Of a DNA stretch of 51,424 nt, positions 26,602 through 36,228 are shown piece after piece. The stretch is from an uncultured Opitutaceae bacterium (GTDB lineage: Bacteria > Verrucomicrobiota > Verrucomicrobiia > Opitutales > Opitutaceae). Within the stretch, counting starts at the first letter, position 1. Each line of letters starts with the position of its first letter. The notes beneath the pieces are model-generated. The model worked only from the letters and a program-made list of their open reading frames with translations. It did no database searches and was not told the DNA's origin. The translations under genes were made by a program, and so were the position numbers. Where the stretch lies: contig CALAOT010000058.1 of assembly GCA_937889545.1 (NCBI GenBank), positions 1 through 51,424 on the forward strand, in the 5' to 3' direction.

Positions 26602-27393
26602 ATGACAACGTTCAAGATCCGGTTCATTTGGGGCCTGATGCCGGCCTTTGCGCTCGCGGCCGCCGGAGCGCAGCCCCCCCAGAATGCCGGCAACTTTGAT
26701 CCGGCCGTGGAGGCCGTCCAGCCGTCCTCAAGCCTGTCCGCAAACGCGACGCAGGCCTTCCCGCTCACCACGTTCTCGGCCTTCGGGACGTCCCTTGCGC
26801 AAACCGGCCACTTTGCGGAGCTGGGGTGGAGCGAGGAGCAGTTCAACGCCTTTCTCGACGGGATGCGCGCGGCCTTCCAGGGCAAGGGGTACCCCATGGA
26901 TCCAGCGGCCCAGCGGTTCGCATTCGAAATGAGCCGGCGGATCGGCGATGTCGTGGCGCGCGAAAAGCGGCAGGCGGTGGTATGGATCCCCAACCAGAAG
27001 GGGCAGGCTGGAAAGTACTTCAAGGAGATGCAGAAACGCCTGAGCCTGCAGGTCGCGGACAGCGGCCTCGGCTACAACGTCCAGCCGGGCCAGAACGGGA
27101 TCAGGCCCCGCCCAGGCGACACGATCGTCCTCACCTGCCACGCAACGGCGGCCAACGGCGTCACCAAGTTGGCGCAGCTTTCCTGCGAGCGGCTCCAGAT
27201 AAAGATGGAAGGCATGCTTCCCGGCCTGATGGAGGGCCTCCGGATGATGACGGTGGGCAGCCAGGCCGTCTTCGTGCTGCCGCCCAACCTCACCTTCAGC
27301 GACGGGCAATGGCCCGAAGGCGTGGAGCGTGACTCCCCTCTGGTGTACTGGGTCACGCTCCACAACGTGTTCGCCGCGGAGACGCAGCCCTGA
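26602..27393 (+). CDS. FKBP-like peptidyl-prolyl isomerase, secreted
   Basis: Start chosen at the ATG 26602 (263 residues), giving signal peptide MTTFKIRFIWGLMPAFALAA; the open frame extends to a TTG at 26554. Residues about 60-150 resemble the helical dimerisation part of FkpA/Mip proteins (LGWSEEQFNAFLDGMRAAFQ). The C-terminal half has FKBP features (GIRPRPGDTIVLTCHATAAN, LPGLMEGLRMMTVGSQAVFV). The domain is diverged, and catalytic activity is not assured. It starts 37 bp after the propeller gene on the same strand, so it may be co-expressed and help fold exported proteins. Confidence 0.75.
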   Translation: MTTFKIRFIWGLMPAFALAAAGAQPPQNAGNFDPAVEAVQPSSSLSANATQAFPLTTFSAFGTSLAQTGHFAELGWSEEQFNAFLDGMRAAFQGKGYPMDPAAQRFAFEMSRRIGDVVAREKRQAVVWIPNQKGQAGKYFKEMQKRLSLQVADSGLGYNVQPGQNGIRPRPGDTIVLTCHATAANGVTKLAQLSCERLQIKMEGMLPGLMEGLRMMTVGSQAVFVLPPNLTFSDGQWPEGVERDSPLVYWVTLHNVFAAETQP

Positions 27394-27581
27394 TCTGGCT
27401 TGGGAGCCATCCGCCGGAATCAGTCGCCCGCGGGGCGCGGTTCCATGCAAGGAAACTTATGGGAGGGCTTCCTGGCCGGAATTCTCGACTGCCGGAAGAC
27501 GACAAGTGTAGACAAGGGGGCGCCGAGGGATCATCGAAGGCTCTTCCAACGACCGACTCCAGACAGCACGCCCCGTCCCAG

Positions 27582-28817
27582 ATGAGTTCGCCCGATCCCG
27601 CCGACTACATTGCCCGAATCGAGGGCGACCTGCGCCGGAACATTCTTCCCTTCTGGATGGACCGGGCCGTCGCCGGAGGGGAGCGCGGCTTCCTTGGGGC
27701 GCTGACGAACGACCTCGTGCCCGACCCGGCCGCCGAGCGCGGGGCCCTCCTGACCTCGCGCATCCTCTGGACCTTCGCCGCCGCCTACGGCCGATACCGG
27801 GACCCGGCCTACCTCAGGATGGCGGACACCGCCTACGCAGACCTGACCGCGCATTTCCACGATCCGAAGAACGGAGGCTTCTGGTGGTCCATCGCCGCCG
27901 ACGGCCGGGTCCTGCGCGACCGCAAGCAGGTGTACGGCCACGCGTTCGCCATCTACGCGCTGGCGGAGTACCACGCCGCCACGGGCCGCAGCGAGCCCCT
28001 CGAGCGGGCGATCGCCGTATACAGGCTGCTCGAGGGGCACGCCACCGAGCGCCGCCACGGCGGATACCTGGAGGCGTTCGACCGGGCGTGGAATCCGATT
28101 GCCGACATGCGCCTGAGCGAGGTCGACCTGAACGAGCCCAAGTCGCAGAACACCCACCTCCACGTCATGGAGGCGTACACCCGCCTCCTGGGCGTATGGC
28201 CCGACCCGGGCCTGCGCCGGGCGCTCGCCGGGATCGTGGAGATCATGCTCTCCAGGATAGTCGACCCGGCAACCGGGCACCTCGGCTTGTTCTTCTCGGA
28301 GGACTGGTCGCCGCGGTCCGACCGGGTCTCGTACGGGCACGACATCGAGGCGGCATGGCTCCTCACGTGGGCCGCGGACGTCCTGGACGATCCCGCGCTT
28401 GCCGCCCGGATCCGGACGCTGGCCGTGAAAATTGCGGAGGTCACGCTGGCCGAGGGTGTCGATTCCGACGGCGGAGTCTTCAACGAGGCTGGGCCGGGCG
28501 GCCTCACGAACACCGACAAGGAATGGTGGCCCCAGGCCGAGGCGGTCGTCGGCTTCATCAATGCCTTCCAGCTGTCCGGGCAGGAGCGGTTCCTCGCTGC
28601 GGCGTTCCGGACGTGGGACTTCATCGAGCTCAAGCTTGTTGACCGCCTGCACGGCGAATGGTTCAGGGGCGTCACGCGGGATGGCCGCGTGCTCGAGAAT
28701 GAGCTCAAGGTCAGTTTCTGGAAATGTCCTTACCACAACGGCCGCACCGGCCTCGAGGCCGTGCGGCGCCTGCGCGACCTCTCGGGCCGCGCCGGCAGGG
28801 GCCTAATGCAAAAATGA
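27582..28817 (+). CDS. Cellobiose 2-epimerase (AGE superfamily)
   Basis: Start chosen at the ATG 27582 (411 residues), which begins just before the conserved body. Landmarks of cellobiose 2-epimerases are present in order: NTHLHVMEAYTRLLGVWPDP, the HDIEAAWLL motif, NTDKEWWPQAEAVVGF, and SFWKCPYHNGRTGLE near the end. The (alpha/alpha)6-barrel histidines lie in these motifs. It epimerises the reducing-end sugar of beta-1,4-linked disaccharides, in mannan use converting mannobiose to mannosyl-glucose. It has no signal peptide, so it is cytoplasmic. Its stop overlaps the start of the GH130 gene (ATGA), which makes the metabolic pairing nearly certain. Confidence 0.92.
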   Translation: MSSPDPADYIARIEGDLRRNILPFWMDRAVAGGERGFLGALTNDLVPDPAAERGALLTSRILWTFAAAYGRYRDPAYLRMADTAYADLTAHFHDPKNGGFWWSIAADGRVLRDRKQVYGHAFAIYALAEYHAATGRSEPLERAIAVYRLLEGHATERRHGGYLEAFDRAWNPIADMRLSEVDLNEPKSQNTHLHVMEAYTRLLGVWPDPGLRRALAGIVEIMLSRIVDPATGHLGLFFSEDWSPRSDRVSYGHDIEAAWLLTWAADVLDDPALAARIRTLAVKIAEVTLAEGVDSDGGVFNEAGPGGLTNTDKEWWPQAEAVVGFINAFQLSGQERFLAAAFRTWDFIELKLVDRLHGEWFRGVTRDGRVLENELKVSFWKCPYHNGRTGLEAVRRLRDLSGRAGRGLMQK

Positions 28818-30082
28818 AAAAAAAGCTCCCCTCAAGCCGGGCGAAGGCCGCATCCGCCCCGTCCCGCGAAAAGAATCCCGGAATCCAGGCCGGGGCGCCC
28901 AGTGCCTGGGCCGCCCGGCTCCGCAGGCTCCGCGCCGAGCACGAGAGGTTCCTGTCGCGCAGGAATCCGGTCGACCGCAGCTGGGACAACGGCGTCTTCG
29001 AGCGCTTCGTGCACCCGGCGATCAGCTACCGCCACGCGCCGATAGAGTGGCGCTTCGACCTGAACCCGAGGACCAACCCGTTCCTCATGGAGCGCCTTGG
29101 CGTCAACGCGACACTCAACCCGGGGGCCTTCCTCTGGCATGGCAAGGCGCACATGGTCGTGCGCTTCGAGGGCCACGACCGCAAGAGCATCTTCGCGGTC
29201 GCCGAGAGCCCCAACGGCATCGACAACTGGCGGTTCTGGGACGAGCCCGTCGACCTTCCCGAGCTCCGGCCCGAGACGAACGTCTATGACATGCGCATCA
29301 CGTTCCACCAGGACGGCTGGATCTACGGCGTGTTCTGCGCCGAGGCGAAGGATCCCGATGCAAAGCCCGGCGACCTCTCCAGCGCCGTCGCGGCGGCGGC
29401 CATCGTGCGCACGCGCGATTTCAAGAAGTGGGAGCGCCTTCCCAACCTCAAGACCCCCGCGTCGCAGCAGCGCAACGTGGTGCTCCACCCGGAGTTCGTG
29501 GACGGCCGGTATGCCTTCTATACGCGCCCGATGGACGGCTTCATCGATGTCGGCTCGGGCGGCGGCATCGGCTGGACCCTGTGCCAGGACATCGCGACCG
29601 GGGTGACCGGCCCCGAGGCCATCATCGACGGGCGAGCCTACCACACGATCAAGGAGGTGAAGAACGGCCAGGGGCCCGCCCCCATCAAGACCCAGGGGGG
29701 ATGGCTCCACCTCGCCCACGGCGTGCGCGCCTGCGCCTCGGGCCTGCGCTACGTCCTCTACATGTTCATGACCTCGATCGACGATCCGTCGCGGGTCATC
29801 GCGCGGCCGGGCGGCTATTTTCTCGCGCCGTACGGCAACGAGGGCGTCGGGGATGTTTCCAACGTGACCTTCAGCAACGGCTGGGTGCAGCTCGCCGACG
29901 AGGCCAAGACCGTCCTCATCTACTACGGCGGCTCGGACACGCGCTGCTACGTGGCGAGGTCGACCGTCGACAGGCTGGTCGACTGGTGCCTCCACACGCC
30001 CGAGGACGCCCTGACCAGCCGCCGCGCGGTCGATCAGCGCCTGGCGCTCATCCGGGCCAACAGGGCCCTCCTGGGCCGCTGA
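28814..30082 (+). CDS. 4-O-beta-D-mannosyl-D-glucose phosphorylase (GH130)
   Basis: Start at the ATG 28814, overlapping the epimerase stop by 4 bp; 422 residues. It matches GH130 subfamily 1 strongly: NPVDRSWDNGVFERFVHP, FDLNPRTNPFLMERLGVNAT, FAVAESPNGIDNWRFWD, TNVYDMRITFHQDGWIYGVF, QQRNVVLHPEFVDGRYAFYT, YHTIKEVKNGQGPAPIKT and GDVSNVTFSNGW. The Asp in YDMRI is the expected proton donor. It phosphorolyses mannosyl-glucose to mannose-1-phosphate and glucose. It is cytoplasmic. An N-terminal tail of about 45 residues, rich in Lys/Ala, precedes the conserved part. Together with the epimerase it forms the known mannobiose pathway. Confidence 0.95.
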   Translation: MKKKLPSSRAKAASAPSREKNPGIQAGAPSAWAARLRRLRAEHERFLSRRNPVDRSWDNGVFERFVHPAISYRHAPIEWRFDLNPRTNPFLMERLGVNATLNPGAFLWHGKAHMVVRFEGHDRKSIFAVAESPNGIDNWRFWDEPVDLPELRPETNVYDMRITFHQDGWIYGVFCAEAKDPDAKPGDLSSAVAAAAIVRTRDFKKWERLPNLKTPASQQRNVVLHPEFVDGRYAFYTRPMDGFIDVGSGGGIGWTLCQDIATGVTGPEAIIDGRAYHTIKEVKNGQGPAPIKTQGGWLHLAHGVRACASGLRYVLYMFMTSIDDPSRVIARPGGYFLAPYGNEGVGDVSNVTFSNGWVQLADEAKTVLIYYGGSDTRCYVARSTVDRLVDWCLHTPEDALTSRRAVDQRLALIRANRALLGR

Positions 30083-30098
30083 ATCCGCTGTGCAGGCG

Positions 30099-32426
30099 AT
30101 GCTCCCCAGGTTCCGGGCGATTCTCATCCTTGCCTCGGGCGCGGGCCTCGGGCTGGCGCCATTCGCGCGGGCGGGCGACGGAGCGGCGGCGCCACCTGCG
30201 CCCGCGATCGCCGTGGGGGATCCGGCCGGGTTCCTCGCGGACGCGTGCGGCCGCGCGGACGGCGCCCTGGCGCGGTCCGACCTCGCCGCCTACCGGGGCT
30301 GGATAAAGTACCTGCGCCTCGACGCGGTGGCGGCGCCGGCAAAGGCGCACCGGCTCGGCGAATGGGTGCGGCGCATCGAGGCCGACCCCAATCTGCTGGC
30401 CACGATGGGCGGGGTGCAGGAATGGGCCTACGAGTCGCCCGTCGACGATTCGGGCCAGCCCTTCAGGATCGCCATACCGACGGACTACGATCCCGCGCGC
30501 CCGGCGCCGCTCACCGTCTACATGCACGGCTACAGCGGCAACCACATCGAGCATTCGGCGGGGATGCACGCCCACCCGGGTTCCTTTGACATCGCCGTGC
30601 TCGGGCGCTCCCGCGGCGGCGGCTACCGCGCCCTCTCGGAGGCCGACGTGCTCCAGGCCGTCGACTATGTCGAGGCGCACTGGGCGATCGATCCCGACCG
30701 CGTCAGCCTGAACGGCGGCAGCATGGGCGGGGGCGCAACCTACCGGCTGGGCTCGCGCTACCCGCACCTCTGGTCCTCCGGCCGCCCGACCTGCGGCTAC
30801 GCCAGCTACCTGCCGATGGGCAACCTCGTCACCCTGCCGATCTACGCAACCCACAGCGCCGACGACCCGACCGTGTCCGTGCTCCACGACCGGGGGCCGC
30901 TCGCCCTGCTGCGCGAGCTCGGCGGGCAGGTAGTCTATGACGAGACCGACGGCTACGGGCACGCCGTGTGGAACTACAAGGAGGGCAACGAGCGCGGCCT
31001 GGCGTGGGAAAAGTCCCAGGTGCGGCCCGACTCGCGCACGGTGCGCCGTGTCGACTACACTGCGCTCGACGGCGGGGCGGTGCGGGGCTGGTGGGGGGAG
31101 ATTGCGGAGTGGGGCGCCGCGCCGCGGCCCGCCCGCTTCGTCCTGGTGGCCGGCGATCCCAACCTGCTCCATGCCGAGCTGACAAACATCGCCCGACTGC
31201 GCCTACGCCTCGCGGAATCGCCCTTCGACCGCAAGCGGTCCCTGCAGGTTTCCGTCAACGGCGCCGTCCCGTTCTCCCTGCCGGCGCCGCTGCCCGGGAG
31301 CGCCGTCCTTGTGCTCGGCGCAAAGGGGTGGGGCCCCGAGGCCGAGTCCGGGCCGCCGCCGTTCCGGCTGCACACCCCGGGCAGCGCGATCCTGCTCTAC
31401 GGTGGTGAGCCGCTCCTCATCGTCTACGGCACGCGCGGCAGCGATGCCGAGCGCAGGGCGATGCGCGCAGCGGCCGTCGCCGCGAGCAAGAGCCCGAGTC
31501 CAGCGTGGCCGGACGACGCCGGCGAGGCCGCCCCCGACGGGGTTCCCCACAACCAGAATCTCTACGGGCGGCTGAGCACCAAGGAGGATGTGCAGGTGAC
31601 CGATGCCGATATTGCCCGCTGCCATCTTGTTCTCATCGGAACCGCGGCGCAAAACGCTGTTGTGGCCCGTGTCGCCGACGCGCTGCCGGTGCATCTCGGC
31701 GAAGGGGGCATCACGTGCAGCGACGGCGCGCGGTTCCCGGGCAGCGGGCTCGCGCTGGGGCTCGTGCATTACAATCCCCTCGCCCCAGGGCGCCTCATCT
31801 TCTGGGTAGCGTCGTACGACCCGGCGGCGTACGCCGCGAACTCGGCGATCCCCGCGACGATGGCCGGCGGCGGGTTTCACACGGCCAACGCGTTCGGCGC
31901 GGACCTGCTCATCATGCCCGCTGGATCCCCGACCCTCGTCGCGGCCCGCAGCTTTGACTCCCGCTGGCGCTGGGTCCCAGGGCGCGAGGCCTCGCCGCTA
32001 GTGCCCGGCTCGCTCGGGGCGGCCGGGGATTTTTCGCGCGCGGTCGGGAAGGCCATCAGCCGGGCCGCCGCCGCCGACTTCTCAGTCGTCGGATCCTACG
32101 GTTCGGCCGCCGCGCCGCCGTTTGCCGCAGGCGTCACGCGCGTCTCGGACGTAACGCCGCTTTTTTCCAACATCCCGATCGGCGTCTTCGAAATGTCTGG
32201 GACAGAAGTCCTTGAAATGGCCCGGCGCGCCCCCGCAAAGGGCCCGGATTCCCTGATCATAGCCGGTCTGGACTCCGCGAAGGTGGAGGCTGCGCATGTA
32301 TATCACATAGCATTGCCAATCAATATGCTATGGATTCTGAGCGCTGTCGTCCAGCCACCGCCGGGCAACTACAGGCTCACCGGCCTCGACACCGGCGACG
32401 CGATCGAGCGCTTTCTTCTACAATAG
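30099..32426 (+). CDS. Secreted esterase-like alpha/beta hydrolase with large unknown C-terminal region
   Basis: Start chosen at the ATG 30099 (775 residues); a GTG at 30090 is equally possible. A signal peptide (ILILASGAGLGLAPFARA) leads to a prolyl-oligopeptidase/esterase-type domain at about 80-315: oxyanion loop MHGYSGNH, nucleophile elbow NGGSMGGGATY, acid SADDPTV and catalytic His in DGYGHAVWNY. Residues about 320-775 are unlike the catalytic domain: one sandwich-like part (VQVSVNGAVPFSLP type) and a part with a second alpha/beta look. The gene begins about 16 bp after GH130, so it shares that operon. A deacetylase acting on acetylated mannan is a reasonable guess, not shown. Confidence 0.75.
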   Translation: MLPRFRAILILASGAGLGLAPFARAGDGAAAPPAPAIAVGDPAGFLADACGRADGALARSDLAAYRGWIKYLRLDAVAAPAKAHRLGEWVRRIEADPNLLATMGGVQEWAYESPVDDSGQPFRIAIPTDYDPARPAPLTVYMHGYSGNHIEHSAGMHAHPGSFDIAVLGRSRGGGYRALSEADVLQAVDYVEAHWAIDPDRVSLNGGSMGGGATYRLGSRYPHLWSSGRPTCGYASYLPMGNLVTLPIYATHSADDPTVSVLHDRGPLALLRELGGQVVYDETDGYGHAVWNYKEGNERGLAWEKSQVRPDSRTVRRVDYTALDGGAVRGWWGEIAEWGAAPRPARFVLVAGDPNLLHAELTNIARLRLRLAESPFDRKRSLQVSVNGAVPFSLPAPLPGSAVLVLGAKGWGPEAESGPPPFRLHTPGSAILLYGGEPLLIVYGTRGSDAERRAMRAAAVAASKSPSPAWPDDAGEAAPDGVPHNQNLYGRLSTKEDVQVTDADIARCHLVLIGTAAQNAVVARVADALPVHLGEGGITCSDGARFPGSGLALGLVHYNPLAPGRLIFWVASYDPAAYAANSAIPATMAGGGFHTANAFGADLLIMPAGSPTLVAARSFDSRWRWVPGREASPLVPGSLGAAGDFSRAVGKAISRAAAADFSVVGSYGSAAAPPFAAGVTRVSDVTPLFSNIPIGVFEMSGTEVLEMARRAPAKGPDSLIIAGLDSAKVEAAHVYHIALPINMLWILSAVVQPPPGNYRLTGLDTGDAIERFLLQ

Positions 32427-32456
32427 GCGGCTACGCGATGCGGCGGGGCAGGGCGG

Positions 32457-35400
32457 TCACGGCTGCCCGGCTGCCGGCGGGGCGGACAGGGTGAGGGTGG
32501 CCGCCCCGGCCGGATAGCCGTGCTCGGAAGATAGGCCCGAGGGCCACCTGACGCGGATCTTCCTCGGCGGATTGGATTCCGGGTATCCGAAGAAGCTTGC
32601 GGAGGTCGACTGGCTGTAATGGCCCGAGCCAGCATAGACCTCGCTCGTCTCCGTCGAGCCGTCGGCCAGCTCCACGGTGATCCTTGCGCCGACAGCGGTC
32701 GGGTTCCCGGCGGCTCCGCGCAGGAGGATCCGAAGCGGCCTGTGGCCGACGGCCCCCCGGTTGTGGAACGCCAGCGTCGTGCCGTTGTTCCTTGTCACGA
32801 GGAAGTCGGCCCAGCCGTCCTGGTCGAGGTCGAATGCGGCAAGGGCCTTTGCGTCCCCCGGCACGACAAGGCCGCTCTCCAGCGGCGGGACGACAGCGAA
32901 GTGCCCATGCCCGTCGCCGCGGAGAAGCTGGCTCAAGCCGCCGTCGAAGCGCCCCACCGAGATGATTGGCGCAAAGGAGTTCTGCACGGCATAGACGCCG
33001 ATGTGGCCGTCGCCCCAAAAATCCCCGGCGACCATGCCCTGCAGCGGGGATATCTGGGCCTCGTGCGGCAGGGGTTCGAACCGGTAGGTGCCGTCGGGCT
33101 GGCTCAGGAACACGCCGCTGCGGAGCTCGGTCGCGGCGAAGCGGCGGGCCCTGGCCAGCTTCTCCTCGCCCACGATCTGGCCGAGATTGGCCCTGGCATA
33201 GGAGTCGTACGTCGGAAAACGCTTCAGGACCGCGGGCAAGGCGGCTCCGAGGTCGCGGCGGCTGCGCCTGGGGTAGAGTACGCTTCCCTCATAGTACCCC
33301 TCGACGAGCTGCTTCGGGCCCCCGTCCTTGAAGTCGCCGTAGAAGAGCAGCGCCGGGTGGGCGGGATCGGCGGCGTAAGCCGTGTTCAGGCCGACATTGC
33401 CGACGACGTAGTCGATCCGCCCGTCCCCGTTGAAGTCCGCGGCCGCGATCGAGGTCCACCATCCGGTGCCGGCCGAGGCGAAGCCGGCCCTCTCGGACCA
33501 GTCCTCAAAGCCCTTGCCCTGGCTGTTGTGGAAATACCTGACGCCTCCCCAGTCCAGCGCGAGAACCAGGTCCGGCCAGCCGTCCCCGTCGACGTCGGTC
33601 CACAGGGCCGAGGTCACCATCCCGACCTCGCGAAGCCCAGGCGCAAGGCTGTCGGTCACGTCCTCGAACTTTCCCCCGCGGTTGGCGAGGAGCTCGCTCC
33701 TCGGGGCGAGCGGATACTGGCCGGGCAGGACCCGCCCCCCGATAAACAGCCCCAGCCGGCCGCTGTGGTCGAAGTCGGCCGCCGCAACCGAGCCCACGCT
33801 CACGGGCAGCTGGGGCAGCGCGTCATCCGGGGCGGGCCGGAACCCGCCGTGGCCGTCGTTCAGGAACAGCCTGGGCTGGTACTCCTGGGCCCCGGCCGGC
33901 AGGGAGTTGCCGCCCTTGGTCACAAGGAGGTCCTGCCTCCCGGTGCCCGCGGAATCGAACAGGAGCACCGGCCCGTCGTCGACCATGGTGCCCGTCGGGA
34001 CCCCCGCCGAATCCGTCACGAGGAACTGTCCCGAGGCGGACGCGTGCAGAATCCGCAGGGAGTCGCGCGTCGTGCCGCCCAGGATGACGTCGTCGCGCCC
34101 GTTGCCGAAGACGTCCCCGACGGCGACGCCCGGGCCGTGCGGGTTCTGGCGCAGCGGAAGGAGCCGCTGCGCGACAAATTCGTCCAGGGGCTCCTCGCGT
34201 GAATTGAGCGAGAGGCCCGTGCCGTGGCTCACCTCTTCAAACGGGGTCGGCGCGCGGATCGCGTCCCCGGGCACCGGGATCGGCGTCGAGGGCTCCGTGA
34301 CCGTGTAGCGCCGGTCGACGGGGAGGTTCTCGAAGGCCTGGACGTGGCCGCTGGGCCAGGTGACCACCATGCGCCTGACGACCGTGTCCGCGCCAAGGCC
34401 AAAATGGAGCATGGGCTCGCTGTTCGACATGTACCCGCGCGCCAGCACGAGCTGGCGCGCCTGGACGCCCAGCGCGCTTTCCACCCGGACCGTGGCGCCC
34501 ACCCCGTAGCGGTTCGAGACGGTCCCGCGCAGGTCGACGTTGACGACATGGCCCGAATCGCAGTCGTTGCGCATGATGGTCACGCCCGAGTGGTAGTTCG
34601 AGTAGACGATGTCGAGATTGCCGTCCCCGCTCAGGTCGCCCATGGCGGCGCCAAAGCTGACGCCCTTCTTGCCGAGCCCCCATTCCGCGCTCACGTCCTC
34701 AAACCGCAGCTCGCCCAGGTTGCGCATGGCCAGGTGCTTCTCGGCCTGGGGGGGGCTCTCGTACATGATCCGGGCGCGCTCCGCCGGGGTCTCCGCGCGC
34801 ATCATGCGCAGGACGGTGTCGGCGCCCGGGTCCCGGGGAAAGCCGTTCGTCACGAAGAGGTCGAGCCGGCCGTCGTTGTCCAGGTCCTCGAGCCGCACCG
34901 ACCACGTCCAGTCGGTGGCGGCTATCCCCGCGAGGAAGGCGGCCTCCTGGAAGCTGCCCGTGCCCGTGTTGATGAGAAGCGCGTTCCGGTGGTACTTTAT
35001 CTGGGTGTTCGGATTCTCCTCGGTCCGCCCCCGCGCGTCCGCGAGTGAGTGCTGGTCCCTCATGTGCGTTGTCGCGGCCATGTCTGCGACGAGGAAATCA
35101 ATGAACCCGTCGTTGTTCACGTCGCCCAGGTCCGAACCCATGGAGGAGAACGAGACGTGCGGCAGCACGAGATCGAGCACGTCGGTGAACGTCCCGTCCC
35201 GGTTGTTATGGTAGAGCCTGTCGGGATAACCGTAGTCGTTCGCGACATAGAGGTCGGGCCAGCCGTCGTTGTCGTAGTCCCACCAGGTCGCGGAATGGCT
35301 CTGGGACGGGCCAAGGATGCCGGCGCTGTCGGTCACGTTTGTGAACGTGCCGTTCCGGTTGTTGTGGAAGAGGATGCCGCGCTGGCCGTTCGGGTGGGTC

Positions 35401-36107
35401 GTGATGTTGAGGATGTTTGTGGCGATGTACAGGTCCAGCCACCCGTCGCGGTCGTAGTCGCAGAAGGCCGCCATGACGCTGGAGTCGACGACGTCCAGCC
35501 CGTAGGCATGGGCCATCTCCTTGAACGTGCCGTCGCCCTGGTTGATGTAGAGCAGGTTCGGGGCGTTGGTCCGGCACACGTAGATGTCCAGCCGGCCGCT
35601 GTTGTTTATGTCGACGAAGGTCGCGCCCTGGATCCAAACGCCCGGCGTCGCTCCCACGCCAGCCTTCTGCGTCACGTCCTCGAACCTGTAGCCTCCGAGG
35701 TTATGGAAGAGCCGGCAGCCCTCCGTCTTGCTGACGACATAGATGTCGGGCAGGCCGTCCCCGTCATAGTCGCCGATGGCGATCCCGGTGCCAACCGACG
35801 AGGTCTCGAATTCCTGGTAGAGATCGCCGCGCATCCTCGGGTCGGCGTAGCGGTTCTCCGTCCGCACGCCGGTCTCCTCGGCCGGCAGCTCGACGAACAT
35901 TGTCTTTCCCCGCGGGAACGGATGCGGGGCGAGGGGCTTTGAGGTGATGGAGCCCGCAGGGTCGGCGGCCCACGCGGGCGCGCCGGCAAAAAGGGCCGCG
36001 GACACCAGCCCGAGGCCGGCCGCTTTTCCTGCTGCAGTCCATGCACCGGGGCGCTTGCGACTTTTGGCGACTGGCATCGTGGGGTTTTTGATGGGAGAAA
36101 CCTTCAT
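32457..36107 (-). CDS. Giant secreted double-propeller ASPIC/UnbV protein, copy 1
   Basis: Start set at the ATG 36107 (1216 residues); an ATG at 36077 also leaves the signal peptide (AGLGLVSAALFAGAPAWA) intact. The first FG-GAP propeller (about 75-450) has DYDGDGLPDIYVV, DINNSGRLDIYV, DYDRDGWLDLYIA, DYDNDGWPDLYVA, DVNNDGFIDFLVA and DLDNDGRLDLFV. An internal ASPIC/UnbV domain follows (GTVSNRYGVGATVRVESALG ... VVTWPSGHVQAFENLP). A second propeller (about 680-1120) carries DVDGDGWPDLVLA and DFNGDGRIDYVVG, with a non-repeat insert around RFAATELRSGVFLSQPDGTY. A terminal ASPIC/UnbV domain closes it (GNPTAVGARITVELADG ... VRWPSG). It is downstream of, and on the same strand as, a close paralogue. 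Confidence 0.85.
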   Translation of the reverse strand: MKVSPIKNPTMPVAKSRKRPGAWTAAGKAAGLGLVSAALFAGAPAWAADPAGSITSKPLAPHPFPRGKTMFVELPAEETGVRTENRYADPRMRGDLYQEFETSSVGTGIAIGDYDGDGLPDIYVVSKTEGCRLFHNLGGYRFEDVTQKAGVGATPGVWIQGATFVDINNSGRLDIYVCRTNAPNLLYINQGDGTFKEMAHAYGLDVVDSSVMAAFCDYDRDGWLDLYIATNILNITTHPNGQRGILFHNNRNGTFTNVTDSAGILGPSQSHSATWWDYDNDGWPDLYVANDYGYPDRLYHNNRDGTFTDVLDLVLPHVSFSSMGSDLGDVNNDGFIDFLVADMAATTHMRDQHSLADARGRTEENPNTQIKYHRNALLINTGTGSFQEAAFLAGIAATDWTWSVRLEDLDNDGRLDLFVTNGFPRDPGADTVLRMMRAETPAERARIMYESPPQAEKHLAMRNLGELRFEDVSAEWGLGKKGVSFGAAMGDLSGDGNLDIVYSNYHSGVTIMRNDCDSGHVVNVDLRGTVSNRYGVGATVRVESALGVQARQLVLARGYMSNSEPMLHFGLGADTVVRRMVVTWPSGHVQAFENLPVDRRYTVTEPSTPIPVPGDAIRAPTPFEEVSHGTGLSLNSREEPLDEFVAQRLLPLRQNPHGPGVAVGDVFGNGRDDVILGGTTRDSLRILHASASGQFLVTDSAGVPTGTMVDDGPVLLFDSAGTGRQDLLVTKGGNSLPAGAQEYQPRLFLNDGHGGFRPAPDDALPQLPVSVGSVAAADFDHSGRLGLFIGGRVLPGQYPLAPRSELLANRGGKFEDVTDSLAPGLREVGMVTSALWTDVDGDGWPDLVLALDWGGVRYFHNSQGKGFEDWSERAGFASAGTGWWTSIAAADFNGDGRIDYVVGNVGLNTAYAADPAHPALLFYGDFKDGGPKQLVEGYYEGSVLYPRRSRRDLGAALPAVLKRFPTYDSYARANLGQIVGEEKLARARRFAATELRSGVFLSQPDGTYRFEPLPHEAQISPLQGMVAGDFWGDGHIGVYAVQNSFAPIISVGRFDGGLSQLLRGDGHGHFAVVPPLESGLVVPGDAKALAAFDLDQDGWADFLVTRNNGTTLAFHNRGAVGHRPLRILLRGAAGNPTAVGARITVELADGSTETSEVYAGSGHYSQSTSASFFGYPESNPPRKIRVRWPSGLSSEHGYPAGAATLTLSAPPAAGQP

Positions 36108-36111
36108 CCGC

Positions 36112-36130
36112 GTAGTCAAGGAACGTTTTG
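36112..36130 (-). promoter_or_regulatory. 19-bp shared upstream element, downstream copy
   Basis: GTAGTCAAGGAACGTTTTG on the + strand is identical to bases 39880-39898; on the gene strand it contains TTGACT. It ends five bases before the ATG at 36107. If TTGACT is a -35 hexamer, the start at 36077 becomes more likely. Confidence 0.5.
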
Positions 36131-36228
36131 CCGCAAGGGGTGCGCGGCCGGCCGCGGGTCCATCCCCGCGGCGGTCGCGGGGCGCCGCTCGTTCGCCGCA
36201 GGGCGGCCTGGGTGGTCCCGGTTGCCGT

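Noticed and set aside
24186..27023. 945-codon minus-strand open frame opposite the propeller and FKBP genes
   Set aside because: High GC leaves the opposite frame open. Its sequence is Val/Glu/Arg/Pro-rich without domains, while the plus-strand frames have clear domains and signals.
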